DNA of 64,000 nucleotides, from contig JAKAJO010000006.1 of NCBI GenBank assembly GCA_021813745.1, positions 43,137 through 107,136 on the forward strand, written 5' to 3'. This document shows positions 44,917-54,474 of the stretch, in pieces; positions within the stretch are counted from its first letter, which is position 1; each line of letters starts with the position of its first letter. This DNA is from Acidobacteriota bacterium. GTDB lineage: Bacteria; Acidobacteriota; Terriglobia; Terriglobales; Acidobacteriaceae. The notes under the pieces were generated by a model that did not search any database, had not been told where the DNA came from, and saw only the letters and a list, made by a program, of their open reading frames with translations. Both the position numbers and the translations under genes were made by a program.

Positions 44917-47900
44917 ATGAAGAGTAGTCTCCGCAGTCCGATGCAACGAGTCGCAAAGACAGCGACCCTCCTTCTTACAGGTGCAGGTTTTCTGCTTGCC
45001 GGATGCCATTCGTGCGGTGATCTTCCCTCTCCTTCATCAGAAGCCTACGGGCAGTTTGTTTCAGAGTTTTATATTGGGCTTTCTGCGCTCCAGGTCGGCA
45101 ACGATGTCCTCGCGGATAGCAGCCTTCAGCGAGCCGCTCAGATTGCACCCGGTGAACCGGCTGCATGGGCCGACTGGGGAATCCTGGCTTTGCGTCAACG
45201 CAACTTCGACCCGTCGGCCGAGCGCCTCAATCGGGCTCTCAAACTGGCTCCGCAGAACAGCAGAATTTACTTCCTGTTAGGCATTCTTAACAGCGCTCGC
45301 GGTGACTCCCAGGCGGCCATCGATTACTACCGAAAAGCTGTGAGCCTCGACCCAAATGATCCACGCGCAATCTACGCTCTCGCTATTGCCATCGAGCGCC
45401 AGGGCGGCGCGGGGAGTGCGGATCAGTTTCAAAAGCTTATCGAGCAGATCCTTGTGACGCGCCCAAACAATCTCGCAGCGCTCGTCGAGTTAAGCCGTAT
45501 CTCTGCCAAGTGTGGCGACGTCTCTACGCTTCACTCTACCATCCAGCGCATTACTGCCCAGAGTGTGGCCTGGCCGCCAGATGTGAAGAAGGAACTCACC
45601 GCACTGGAAGCCGTAGCAAGTGGAAGCGATCCAAGGGCAGCTGCGCTGCGCAGTGTGTTTCTGCGGAACGTGTTGATGCGTGTGCCGGAATTTCGTGCCA
45701 GTCTGGCCGTCATCCATCCTGCTGCGGGTGATGAAGCAGAGCCATTTACAGGCTTCTTGCGCTTAGCGACGCCATCTTCGACGCCCGCACCACCTGATTG
45801 GGCTATTACATTTCATCCCGAAGACATCGCCAGCCCCAGGAACGAGGTGTGGAAATGGGTCGGCGCGATTTCCCTCAGCGGAGAAGGCGCGCCCACCATC
45901 GCTGTCGCCGATGGGCATCAGATACGTCTCGCGACCGGGGCGACAATGCCATTCCCGGGAGGACCCTCAGCCGTTGTGCCCACGCGGGAGGGTATCCTGT
46001 CCGCCGATATCAACTACGATTTCAAGACTGATCTGGTGCTGGCCGGTGCAGGCGGTGTGCGCCTGATGACACAAGATATTCCCAGCCATTTCACTGACGT
46101 AACGCCGAAAAGCAAACTACCCAAGTCCGTGCTCAACGCTCCCTATACCGGCGCGTGGGCAGTCGATATTGAACCCGATGGCGATCTTGATATTGTGCTT
46201 GGCCAGCGTGAAGGGCTTCCAACGGTACTGCGCAATAACGGGGACGGTACATTCACTGCAATTCAGCCATTTGCGGGAATCTCTGGGATTCGCCAATTTG
46301 TCTGGGCCGATCTAAACGGTGACGGCCTGCCAGATGCCTCTCTCCTGGATGGCGCGGGACATCTGCATGTATTGTTCAACCAGCGCGCAGGTAAGTTTGT
46401 TGAAGCACCCGTACCCAGCAAGTTTGCTACTGCCAATGCGATTGCCACGGCGGATGTGAACAGCGATGGTTTGCTTGATCTGATAGCGGTTCTACCTGAC
46501 GGCACTCTTGCGCGGCTGTCCTACATGGTCAACGAGCAGGAATGGAGTTCGGCAACGCTTGGCGCAGTTCCCAACCCGTCTGCCAATCTGGCAGGGGATG
46601 TTCGCCTGTATGCGGAAGATATCGATAATAACGGTGCGCTCGATCTCGTCCTTTGCCAGGTGTCTCCCGTTGCAAGTCACGCCGCGGGTGCTCTGGTGTG
46701 GCTCGCCGACTCTTCCGGCAAATTCACTCTGCTGAATCAGCCGATGAATGCAAAGGAAGTTTTCGATCTTGCTGACGTCCATGATGATGGGCGTCTTGCA
46801 TTGCTCGGTTTCACAGCGGACGGGCAGCCAGTACAGAACTTAAGTCGGGGTACAAAGAATTACCACTGGCAAACCATCCGCCCACGCGCAAAGCAGGCCA
46901 CTGGCGATCAGCGTGTGAATTCGTTCGGAATCGGAGGCGAAGTCGAGATTCGTTCAGCGCTTCTCACACAGAAACTACCCATCACTGGCCCGCAGCTGCA
47001 TTTCGGCTTGGGAAGTCATGCGCAGACTGATGTGGCCCGCATCGTCTGGCCCAACGGGACGGTAAGTGCCGAGTTTGCACTGCATGCGGATCAGGAGATA
47101 TTGACCGAGCAGCGACTGAAAGGATCCTGTCCTTTCCTTTTTGCGTGGAATGGTAAGCAGATGAGGTTCGTGATGGACACGGTTCCGTGGGGATCGGCCA
47201 TTGGATTGCGCATCAATAACATCGGAACCGCTGCGATTGCTGCTACTTCGGAGTGGTACAAGATTTCCGGGGATCAGCTGGCCCCGCGCAACGGCTACTA
47301 TGATCTACGCATTACCGGTGAGCTATGGGAAACCTACTACTATGACTCTCTATCGCTAATGGTCGTCGATCATCCGAGGGATACGTCGGTTTTCACAGAT
47401 GAGCGCTTCGCCGTTCCACCCGTCAAACTCGCCGTGACGGCAACCGCCGAGCCTCACCCCATCGCTCACGCTACGGATGACGGCGGCAATGATGTGACGG
47501 CTACCCTGCGCTCTCTCGATGGCACGTACCTTGACAATTTTGGACGAGGACAATATCAGGGCGTCACCCGTGATCACTATGTCGAAGTTGATCTTGGACC
47601 TGATATCCCGACTTCAGGCCCGCTTTACCTGATCGCCAAAGGCTGGCTGCACCCATCCGATTCGACGATCAATGTTGCCATCGGGCAAGGACATCACGAA
47701 CCACCGAAGCCGCTCAGCCTCTCGGTGCAGGATGGTCGCGGATCGTGGCATGTCGTTAAGCCGAACCTAGGGTTCCCAGCCGGACGAAATAAGACCTGCC
47801 TCATCGACCTGACAGGTCTCTTCCATCCAGGCTGGACCCACCGCATTCGACTCAGCACGAATCTCGAAGTCTATTGGGATCAGATCGAGTGGGCGCAAGG

Positions 47901-48429
47901 ATTGCCAAACACGCCCCTGAAGATCACGCACCTTACTCCAACCTATGCGGACCTGCACTACCGCGGCTACTCGATGATTCACCAGGCAAGCGCATCGTCT
48001 CCCGAGATTCCTGATTACAACCACCTAATGGCAACGACGCAGATTTGGCGCGATCTCGCGGGTTATTACACGCGTTTTGGGAATGTCCGGCCGCTGCTGA
48101 GCAAAGTCGACGATCGCTACGTCATTATGAATGCCGGAGACGAGCTTGCACTGCGTTTTACAGCACTGCCACCGCCACCTTCTGGCTGGGTTCGCGACTA
48201 CGTTTTGTCCGGCGATGGCTGGGTAAAGGATGGCGACTACAACTCAGTCGATTCTGCAACAGTTCGTCCGCTGCCCTACCATGCACGCAATGTGTACAAC
48301 ACTCCCCCCGCGCCTCTGGAGGACGAGTGGGTCTATCGTCATCATCCGGAAGACTGGCAAAACTATCAGACGCGCTATGTAACGCCTGACTACTTCGACA
48401 ATTTGCTGCGGAGCTCACCCAAACAATGA
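44917..48429 (+). CDS. Large lipoprotein with TPR, FG-GAP/VCBS and ASPIC/UnbV domains
   Basis: A 1170-residue lipoprotein (lipobox LLAGC, Cys at about residue 30). Residues about 45-230 are TPRs (PAAWADWGILALRQRNFDPS, YYRKAVSLDPNDPRAIYALA). VCBS/FG-GAP calcium-binding repeats follow (YDFKTDLVLAG, DIEPDGDLDIVLGQ, DLNGDGLPDASLL), then an ASPIC/UnbV block (HFGLGSHAQTDVARIVWPNG, about 705-725). A roughly 440-residue C-terminal domain follows (FLFAWNGKQMRFVMDTVPWG, GELWETYYYDSLSLMVVDHP). I chose the ATG at 44917; an in-frame ATG at 44833 would bury the signal. It overlaps the next gene by 4 bases. Confidence 0.85.
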   Translation: MKSSLRSPMQRVAKTATLLLTGAGFLLAGCHSCGDLPSPSSEAYGQFVSEFYIGLSALQVGNDVLADSSLQRAAQIAPGEPAAWADWGILALRQRNFDPSAERLNRALKLAPQNSRIYFLLGILNSARGDSQAAIDYYRKAVSLDPNDPRAIYALAIAIERQGGAGSADQFQKLIEQILVTRPNNLAALVELSRISAKCGDVSTLHSTIQRITAQSVAWPPDVKKELTALEAVASGSDPRAAALRSVFLRNVLMRVPEFRASLAVIHPAAGDEAEPFTGFLRLATPSSTPAPPDWAITFHPEDIASPRNEVWKWVGAISLSGEGAPTIAVADGHQIRLATGATMPFPGGPSAVVPTREGILSADINYDFKTDLVLAGAGGVRLMTQDIPSHFTDVTPKSKLPKSVLNAPYTGAWAVDIEPDGDLDIVLGQREGLPTVLRNNGDGTFTAIQPFAGISGIRQFVWADLNGDGLPDASLLDGAGHLHVLFNQRAGKFVEAPVPSKFATANAIATADVNSDGLLDLIAVLPDGTLARLSYMVNEQEWSSATLGAVPNPSANLAGDVRLYAEDIDNNGALDLVLCQVSPVASHAAGALVWLADSSGKFTLLNQPMNAKEVFDLADVHDDGRLALLGFTADGQPVQNLSRGTKNYHWQTIRPRAKQATGDQRVNSFGIGGEVEIRSALLTQKLPITGPQLHFGLGSHAQTDVARIVWPNGTVSAEFALHADQEILTEQRLKGSCPFLFAWNGKQMRFVMDTVPWGSAIGLRINNIGTAAIAATSEWYKISGDQLAPRNGYYDLRITGELWETYYYDSLSLMVVDHPRDTSVFTDERFAVPPVKLAVTATAEPHPIAHATDDGGNDVTATLRSLDGTYLDNFGRGQYQGVTRDHYVEVDLGPDIPTSGPLYLIAKGWLHPSDSTINVAIGQGHHEPPKPLSLSVQDGRGSWHVVKPNLGFPAGRNKTCLIDLTGLFHPGWTHRIRLSTNLEVYWDQIEWAQGLPNTPLKITHLTPTYADLHYRGYSMIHQASASSPEIPDYNHLMATTQIWRDLAGYYTRFGNVRPLLSKVDDRYVIMNAGDELALRFTALPPPPSGWVRDYVLSGDGWVKDGDYNSVDSATVRPLPYHARNVYNTPPAPLEDEWVYRHHPEDWQNYQTRYVTPDYFDNLLRSSPKQ

Positions 48430-50222
48430 ATCGCGGGCCCATTGCACGAATCCTTCTCTATCTGTTCTTTATCGGACTGATCGCGGTCCCGTTTATCCTG
48501 ACACATCGATCTTCACGGTCTGCGATGACTGGATCGCAAATTGACCGGCAAGATGCGCTGCGTCGCTACGGCTTTTATTTAATGGAAGACTCGGCCCAAG
48601 CTGGTGTTCGCTTCACGCATCAAGCGCCAGTGCTCGATGCACAGCTCGCAGGAATCATGCCCGAGGTCGCGTCAATGGGGGCATCGGTCTCCATTGTCGA
48701 CTACAACCACGATGGCTGGCCTGATTTCTATGTGACGAATAGCCGACAGGGCACCAAGAACGCACTGTTCCGTAACAATCGCGATGGAACGTTCACAGAC
48801 GTAGCGCCACAGCTTGGCATTGCCGACGTGAATCGACCCGGCACCGGTGTCTCCATGGGTGCGGTTTGGGGAGACTACGACAACGATGGCTATCCCGATC
48901 TTTTCCTGGTCAAGTGGGGCAAGCCGATGCTCTTCCACAACGAGCATGGGCAGGGCTTTTCCGATGTCTCTGAGCAGGCAGGTCTTCCCGCGTGGATGAA
49001 TGCCAACACCGCGCTGTGGTTCGATTACGACGGCGACGGCAAGCTCGATCTCTTTGTCGGCGGCTATTACAACGAGGACATCGATCTGTGGCACCTGAAA
49101 ACCACGAAGATTATGCCCGAGAGCTTCGAATACGCTCAGAACGGAGGCCGTAAATATCTCTTCCATAATCTCGGTAACGGCAAGTTCGAAGAAGTAAGCG
49201 CAAAACTTGGCATTAAGAGTCGCCGGTGGGCGCTCGCCTGCGGTGCTGCCGACCTCACCGGCGATGGACATCCTGACTTGTTTATCGCGAATGATTATGG
49301 CGTTTCCGAGCTCTACGTGAATGACGGCAGGCGATTTCGCGAAGTTGGAAAGGATGTAGGTGTCGGCTTCTCTCCTAAAAGCGGCATGAATGTTGCCTTC
49401 GGTGATATCTTCAACCAGAACAATTACGCAATCTATGTGTCCAACATCTCCGAAGCTGGGGTGCTTATCCAGGGCAACAATCTGTGGGTGCCGCAGGAGG
49501 GCGAAGCGGGTACTAGGCTTCACTATACCAACATGGCCAACTCGCTCGGTGTTGAGTTGGGCGGCTGGAGCTTCGGCGCACAGTTCGGAGACCTAAATAA
49601 CGACGGCAATCTCGATCTCTTTCTCACCAACGGCTATATCTCGGCGGATCGCAACCGAAGCTACTGGTACGACTTCGCCAAAGTAACGGCAGGCAATAGC
49701 ACCATCATTCAGGATGCGAGAAATTGGCCGGCGTTCGATGGACGCAGTCTGTCTGGCTATCAGCAAAAGCGCGTTTGGATCAACGATGGGGCTGGTCAGT
49801 TCGAAGACGTTGCGCACAATGTGGGCGTGACAGACACCCACGATGGACGGGCAGTGGCGGTGGGTGATCTGTGGAACAACGGGGCACTTGATGTAATTGT
49901 CGCGAATCAGAACGGTCCACTATTGATCTACAAGAATCATGTCAATCCAGAGGAGAAGTGGATCGAGTTCCATCTCGAAGGCACAAAGAGCAACCGCGAT
50001 GCAATTGGTGCAGAGGTCACACTCTACTGGGATGGCAAAAAGCAAATCCAGCAGGTGGCTGCGGGCACAGGCTTTTCCGCACAAAACGACCTGCGAGTAC
50101 ATTTCGGTCTCGGCAAAGCCCCACAGATTGAGAAGGCTGTGATCCGGTGGCCGTCAGGGATTGCTCAGATACTCGACCATCTCGCACCCGATCAACTCTA
50201 CGAAGTCAAGGAGGCACGATGA
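48426..50222 (+). CDS. CRTAC1-type protein (FG-GAP/VCBS repeats plus ASPIC/UnbV)
   Basis: A 598-residue exported or membrane-anchored protein: an N-terminal hydrophobic helix (RILLYLFFIGLIAVPFILTH), then seven or so VCBS repeats of the form DYNHDGWPDFYVTNS, DYDNDGYPDLFLV, DYDGDGKLDLFVG, and a C-terminal ASPIC/UnbV block (IEFHLEGTKSNRDAIGAEV, VHFGLGKAPQIEKAVIRWPSG). UnbV proteins are conserved in enediyne clusters but have no proven function. The gene overlaps both its neighbours (ATGA), so stoichiometric production is likely. Confidence 0.9.
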   Translation: MNRGPIARILLYLFFIGLIAVPFILTHRSSRSAMTGSQIDRQDALRRYGFYLMEDSAQAGVRFTHQAPVLDAQLAGIMPEVASMGASVSIVDYNHDGWPDFYVTNSRQGTKNALFRNNRDGTFTDVAPQLGIADVNRPGTGVSMGAVWGDYDNDGYPDLFLVKWGKPMLFHNEHGQGFSDVSEQAGLPAWMNANTALWFDYDGDGKLDLFVGGYYNEDIDLWHLKTTKIMPESFEYAQNGGRKYLFHNLGNGKFEEVSAKLGIKSRRWALACGAADLTGDGHPDLFIANDYGVSELYVNDGRRFREVGKDVGVGFSPKSGMNVAFGDIFNQNNYAIYVSNISEAGVLIQGNNLWVPQEGEAGTRLHYTNMANSLGVELGGWSFGAQFGDLNNDGNLDLFLTNGYISADRNRSYWYDFAKVTAGNSTIIQDARNWPAFDGRSLSGYQQKRVWINDGAGQFEDVAHNVGVTDTHDGRAVAVGDLWNNGALDVIVANQNGPLLIYKNHVNPEEKWIEFHLEGTKSNRDAIGAEVTLYWDGKKQIQQVAAGTGFSAQNDLRVHFGLGKAPQIEKAVIRWPSGIAQILDHLAPDQLYEVKEAR

Positions 50223-51115
50223 GTCAGCCTGTCGTGATCGCCGCGCAGAATGCATCGCAGACACCGCAATGGAAGAAGTGGCTCTCTCTCGACAATCGCT
50301 ATGTGCCGCCAGTGTTTATCACTCTGATTTTGCTGGCTGGTCAGCTCTCATTCGGAATTCTTGAGAGCTATGAACGAACACTTCTGGCTATTTGCACATC
50401 CATTGCCGCAGAACTGATCCTGGGACGCATTTTTGTGGGCAAGTGGCTTAATATGGCCAGCGCATATATCACAGGTATCAGCGTCGGCATCCTTGTGCGG
50501 TCGCCTGACTTCTGGCCCTATGCGGTCGCTGCCGCGCTAGCCATTACATCAAAGTATGTGATTCGTTACAAGGGGCACCACCTGTTCAATCCCTCTAATT
50601 TCGGCATTAGCCTCGTTCTTTTCTTGCTGCCAGCGAGTGCGGCGATGCTCAGTATCCAGTGGGGCAACAACATGGCGTCGATGGTGGTGATCTGGGTACT
50701 CGGCTCGGTGATCATCTGGCGTCTGCGTCGCTTCCACATCAGCTTTACCTACGTGATCTCATTTTTGGTGTTGGCGATCGTGCGCTCGTGGATCATCCAC
50801 GAGCCCTGGCTCTCTGAGGTCTCGCCCATCACAGGACCGGAGTATCAGCTCTTCATCTTTTTCATGATCACCGATCCCAAGACCACCGTTCGGTCGAAGA
50901 AGGGACAGTGCATTGTGGTCTTCTTCGTCGCGCTTCTCGAGATGTTCTTCCGCTTCGATCAGAGCGTTTATGCGGAACTATACGCGCTCTTCTGGGTTGG
51001 ACCTCTGGCGATGCTGATTGAAATGTGGCTCGATTCCCGCCGTGACAAGTCTCGCTCGATTGAAACTCCAATTCTTGCGACTACACCCGGCTCTTCGCAA
51101 CAAACACTTCCCTAA
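50219..51115 (+). CDS. UnbU-like membrane protein (NqrB/RnfD-related)
   Basis: A 298-residue integral membrane protein with eight to ten helices. Segments GHHLFNPSNFGISLVLFLLP and FIFFMITDPKTTVRSKKGQ are shared with RnfD/NqrB (the latter around MITDP-K/T), but the Ser/Thr-Gly-Ala-Thr flavin-attachment motif of NqrB/RnfD is absent. This set matches UnbU of enediyne clusters, which always travels with UnbV. I chose the ATG at 50219 (MSQPVVIAAQ), overlapping the UnbV stop by ATGA. An electron or small-ion transport role is inference. Confidence 0.82.
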   Translation: MSQPVVIAAQNASQTPQWKKWLSLDNRYVPPVFITLILLAGQLSFGILESYERTLLAICTSIAAELILGRIFVGKWLNMASAYITGISVGILVRSPDFWPYAVAAALAITSKYVIRYKGHHLFNPSNFGISLVLFLLPASAAMLSIQWGNNMASMVVIWVLGSVIIWRLRRFHISFTYVISFLVLAIVRSWIIHEPWLSEVSPITGPEYQLFIFFMITDPKTTVRSKKGQCIVVFFVALLEMFFRFDQSVYAELYALFWVGPLAMLIEMWLDSRRDKSRSIETPILATTPGSSQQTLP

Positions 51116-51125
51116 AGGAATCCTC

Positions 51126-52934
51126 TTGATCTCTCAGCTCCAAAGAACTGCCACAGGTTTTCTGCTCGCAATCGCCGTACTGATCGCCGGCTGCAAGTCG
51201 AAGCAGGTTTCCAGTGACCACCCAGCCTCGATACAGAAGCCAAAGCTGACTAATCAAGAAGCGGTTCCCAATTTTGTTGCAGATCGACCTTCTGGGCCAA
51301 TTCACTTCACCGACATCACGGCCCAGGCAGGAATCCACTTCGTGCGAAACAGCGGTGCGTTCGGCAAGAAATATCTGCCGGAGACAATGGGTAGTGGCGT
51401 GTGCTTCATCGACTATAACAACGATGGTTGGCAGGACATCCTTTTCGTCAACTCCATGGACTGGCCTGGGCACGGCAACGATAGGTCCTACCCCGCTCTT
51501 TATCGCAATAACCACGATGGCACCTTCACGGACGTGACAAAACAGGTCGGACTCGACACGCAGATGTATGGGATGGGATGCTCGATTGGCGATTACGACA
51601 ACGACGGCAACGACGATATCTACATCACTGCGCTCGGCCGCAATTATCTGTTTCGTAATCTAGGTAATGGCCAATTTAAGGACGTGACTGCGCAAGCGGG
51701 CGTTGGGTCATCCGGATTCTCTACAGGTGCCGCGTGGTTCGATTACGACAACGACGGCAAGCTTGACTTAGTTGTGGATCATTACGTCGACTGGTCACCT
51801 GCGACTGACAAATTTTGTGCACTCGATGAGATTCACAAATCCTATTGCACGCCCGAACTGTACAAAGGCGAAAGCGTCACGCTCTATCACAACCTGGGAC
51901 ACGGGCATTTCAAGGACGTCACTGTCGCGGCAGGGCTGAATGACCTCACAGACAAGGCCCTGGGACTTGCGCTCATTGATTACGATAACGACGGGTGGTT
52001 GGATCTGCTCATTACTAATGACACCCAGCCCAACAAGCTCTACCATAACAATCACGATGGAACCTTCACAGAGTCTGGTGTGGTCGCCGGCGTGGCGTAC
52101 AGTGATGCGGGCAAGGCGCGCGCCGGCATGGGCACAGATGCCGCCGACTACGACAATTCCGGAAATCAAAGCCTCGTGATTGGCAATTTCACGAATGAAA
52201 GCATCGCGCTTTACCACAACGATGGGCAGGGTTTGTTCACAAATCAAGCACTCGATGCCGGTCTCGCTCTGCCGTCCGCGAGGTCGCTGACGTTTGGCGT
52301 GTTCTTCTTCGACTACAATCTCGATGGACTTCTGGACATTTTCGCGGTCAACGGACATGTTGCAGACGATATTCTGGTGGTGCAGCCATCACTCTCATAC
52401 GCTGAACCGCCGCTCCTGTTCCGCAACGTCGGCCATGGAAGATTCGACGATGCATCGAGTAAGGTTGGTGCGGCTTTGCGTGAACCGATTGTCGGCCGAG
52501 GCGCAGCCTATGGTGATATCGACAATGACGGCGACCTGGATCTGGCAATCGCCGTGAGCAATGGCCCCGCTCGCCTGTTGCGCAATGATGGTGCTAATCA
52601 GAATGACATGTTGCGTCTGAAGCTGATGGGCACACTCTCAAATCGTGATGCTATCGGAGCCCGGGTCCTGCTGAGCACATCAACGGGCCAACGCATCAGT
52701 GAGATGGTGAAAAGTGGATCCAGCTATCTCTCGCAGAGTGAACTTCCGCTTACTTTTGGCCTCGGTACGCCGGATCCATCCAGGCGCGTCAGTCTTGATA
52801 TCCGCTGGCCAAGCGGGCGCAGGGAATCCGTGACTGACATTCACCCCGATCAGTTCCTTGTCGTCAAGGAAGGGTCGGGGGTCGTTGCTGCCCAGCAGAT
52901 TCAGTTCATGCGTGCGAAGAGGCAAATGCATTGA
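51126..52934 (+). CDS. CRTAC1-type lipoprotein (FG-GAP/VCBS repeats plus ASPIC/UnbV)
   Basis: A 602-residue lipoprotein starting with TTG at 51126, 11 bases after the UnbU-like gene, with AAAGGA upstream. The lipobox is VLIAGC. The rest is a VCBS propeller (DYNNDGWQDILFVNS, DYDNDGNDDIYITALG, DYDNDGWLDLLITND, DIDNDGDLDLAIA), and the C-terminal ASPIC/UnbV block is LKLMGTLSNRDAIGARV with LTFGLGTPDPSRRVSLDIRWPSG. A longer in-frame ATG start at 51018 lies inside the UnbU-like gene and has no signal. The 3' end overlaps the convergent flavoenzyme gene by 29 bases. Confidence 0.88.
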   Translation: MISQLQRTATGFLLAIAVLIAGCKSKQVSSDHPASIQKPKLTNQEAVPNFVADRPSGPIHFTDITAQAGIHFVRNSGAFGKKYLPETMGSGVCFIDYNNDGWQDILFVNSMDWPGHGNDRSYPALYRNNHDGTFTDVTKQVGLDTQMYGMGCSIGDYDNDGNDDIYITALGRNYLFRNLGNGQFKDVTAQAGVGSSGFSTGAAWFDYDNDGKLDLVVDHYVDWSPATDKFCALDEIHKSYCTPELYKGESVTLYHNLGHGHFKDVTVAAGLNDLTDKALGLALIDYDNDGWLDLLITNDTQPNKLYHNNHDGTFTESGVVAGVAYSDAGKARAGMGTDAADYDNSGNQSLVIGNFTNESIALYHNDGQGLFTNQALDAGLALPSARSLTFGVFFFDYNLDGLLDIFAVNGHVADDILVVQPSLSYAEPPLLFRNVGHGRFDDASSKVGAALREPIVGRGAAYGDIDNDGDLDLAIAVSNGPARLLRNDGANQNDMLRLKLMGTLSNRDAIGARVLLSTSTGQRISEMVKSGSSYLSQSELPLTFGLGTPDPSRRVSLDIRWPSGRRESVTDIHPDQFLVVKEGSGVVAAQQIQFMRAKRQMH

Positions 52935-54474
52935 ATCCGCAACACTGTAGCATTTGTAAGACTTCGTCACGACTCGCATGGACCTTGTGAGCCGCATTCA
53001 GTAGGTCCTGCGCGTCGACCGGATACCAGCCATGCCGTGCACGGTTTGTTAGCCCAGCCACGTCAATCGGCTCTATCACCCTCAGAGCCTCTTCGATGAT
53101 CGTTTCAGAATCTGCGTATCCCCTCACCATGCGCGCCCGTTCCAGCAGCCGCGCACAATGCGGCCCAAAGTTCGGTTGATCGTGCAACAGGAAAGAGGAC
53201 GCAAATTCTGGCTTCATCAGTCGCCGAGCCGTCTCCGCATAACTTGCCGCCGCGAAGTAGAGCAATGCCAGCGCCGAGAAAACTGGGAAGTTTCCAAAGT
53301 TCGCATAAAGTGCGCCGATTAGTCGAGCTGTTGCTACCAGTTCTGCGTCAGTCCGCACTGCGTATTCCTCAAGCCGGTTCACGAATTCAGGGGACTCCCA
53401 GTTGCGCTCAAGGATCTCCGCGAGGCGCATTACCCCCAGCAATGTGAGCGGAAACCCTGTGGAAAGAAGGGGATCGACAAAGCCAGCGGCAGAAGGCAAC
53501 AGCGCCCACCGTTCGCCAGTAATCCTTGAAGCTCGAAACCCAAGGTGAGGTATGTGCCGGAAAGGCTGCACTGGTGTTGCGTGTGCAAACTGGTCACGCA
53601 GTAGCGGAAGACGCTGGAGAAGCCGTTGCCACCCCAGCTCTCCTTCTCCTAAGCACAACTCCTGCGCTAGCGCACTTGTAGCGGCAATGCCCGCGCTGGT
53701 AACACCATTTGAAAAATGCAGAACCCAGACCCATCCTCCATCGAAGACGTGATGAACCGCGGCGTTATCGATCGGATAGGGGGGTGATTCATCGAGCACG
53801 ACGCTACTTGTATTCTCAAGCCTTTCCGCTCCGGAGAAGTGGCTGTAGAGCGCTGTGTTGGCAGGCATCTGCTGCAGATCGCGCTGGCCCAATCCTAAGG
53901 CTCGATGCAGATAGCCGCGCGGTCCCGTCGCATCCACCACAAACTGTGCCGGGATCTCGATCGCTCGTCCCTTGCGCGATCCAACCAACCGAAGGTCATG
54001 CTCGCTTTCGATGGCCGCGGATAGCTCAATTTCGTCCAGGTAGACGACACCCGATCTGTGCGCTTCACCAACCAGGTAAGCATCAAGATCTGCGCGATAC
54101 CAGTGCGTGTCGGCAATTGCATCCTGGGGGCTGGCCGCTACCAGCAACTGATTCTCGCGCACGATTGGCCCGGCTCGTCCCACTGAATGATGAAAGAAGC
54201 TGAAGCCACGCTTCAATCCGCATGCGAGATCAGGATAGTTCTTTCTCCAGGTTCCCCATTTGCTCAAGGGCCGAATCGCTGGAAGCTCGTAGCGATCCGC
54301 CAGTTCTTCCAGAAGAAGATTCGATAGCGGAGTGGAGGATTCTCCGATCGCCATGCGTGGGTGCCGGCTGCGCTCCAGCAAAATGACGCGCAATCCAATT
54401 CGCTTCGCAATCATCGCCATCAGTGATCCTGCGAAGCCCGAGCCGACCACCGCGATATCGAAGCGTTCCATCAA
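52906..54474 (-). CDS. Flavin-dependent halogenase-like oxidoreductase
   Basis: A 522-residue flavoprotein with GSGFAG (11-16), IGESSTPLSNLLL, the Lys/aromatic block CGLKRGFSFFHH (Lys88), and GGWVWVLHF in place of WxWxIP. The second FAD motif is WALLPSAAGFVDPLLSTGFP, which is the common text of tryptophan-7-halogenase-group proteins. A roughly 150-residue helical C-terminal extension follows. The start overlaps the radical SAM gene by 4 bases. It is only distantly related to the flavoenzyme at 38197. Halogenation is possible but unproven; an aromatic hydroxylase is the alternative. Confidence 0.78.
   Translation of the reverse strand: MMERFDIAVVGSGFAGSLMAMIAKRIGLRVILLERSRHPRMAIGESSTPLSNLLLEELADRYELPAIRPLSKWGTWRKNYPDLACGLKRGFSFFHHSVGRAGPIVRENQLLVAASPQDAIADTHWYRADLDAYLVGEAHRSGVVYLDEIELSAAIESEHDLRLVGSRKGRAIEIPAQFVVDATGPRGYLHRALGLGQRDLQQMPANTALYSHFSGAERLENTSSVVLDESPPYPIDNAAVHHVFDGGWVWVLHFSNGVTSAGIAATSALAQELCLGEGELGWQRLLQRLPLLRDQFAHATPVQPFRHIPHLGFRASRITGERWALLPSAAGFVDPLLSTGFPLTLLGVMRLAEILERNWESPEFVNRLEEYAVRTDAELVATARLIGALYANFGNFPVFSALALLYFAAASYAETARRLMKPEFASSFLLHDQPNFGPHCARLLERARMVRGYADSETIIEEALRVIEPIDVAGLTNRARHGWYPVDAQDLLNAAHKVHASRDEVLQMLQCCGFNAFASSHA

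Noticed and set aside
48672..49523. 283-residue minus-strand frame inside the UnbV gene
   Set aside because: Repeated calcium-loop DNA in the real gene produces an open reverse frame; it has no family.
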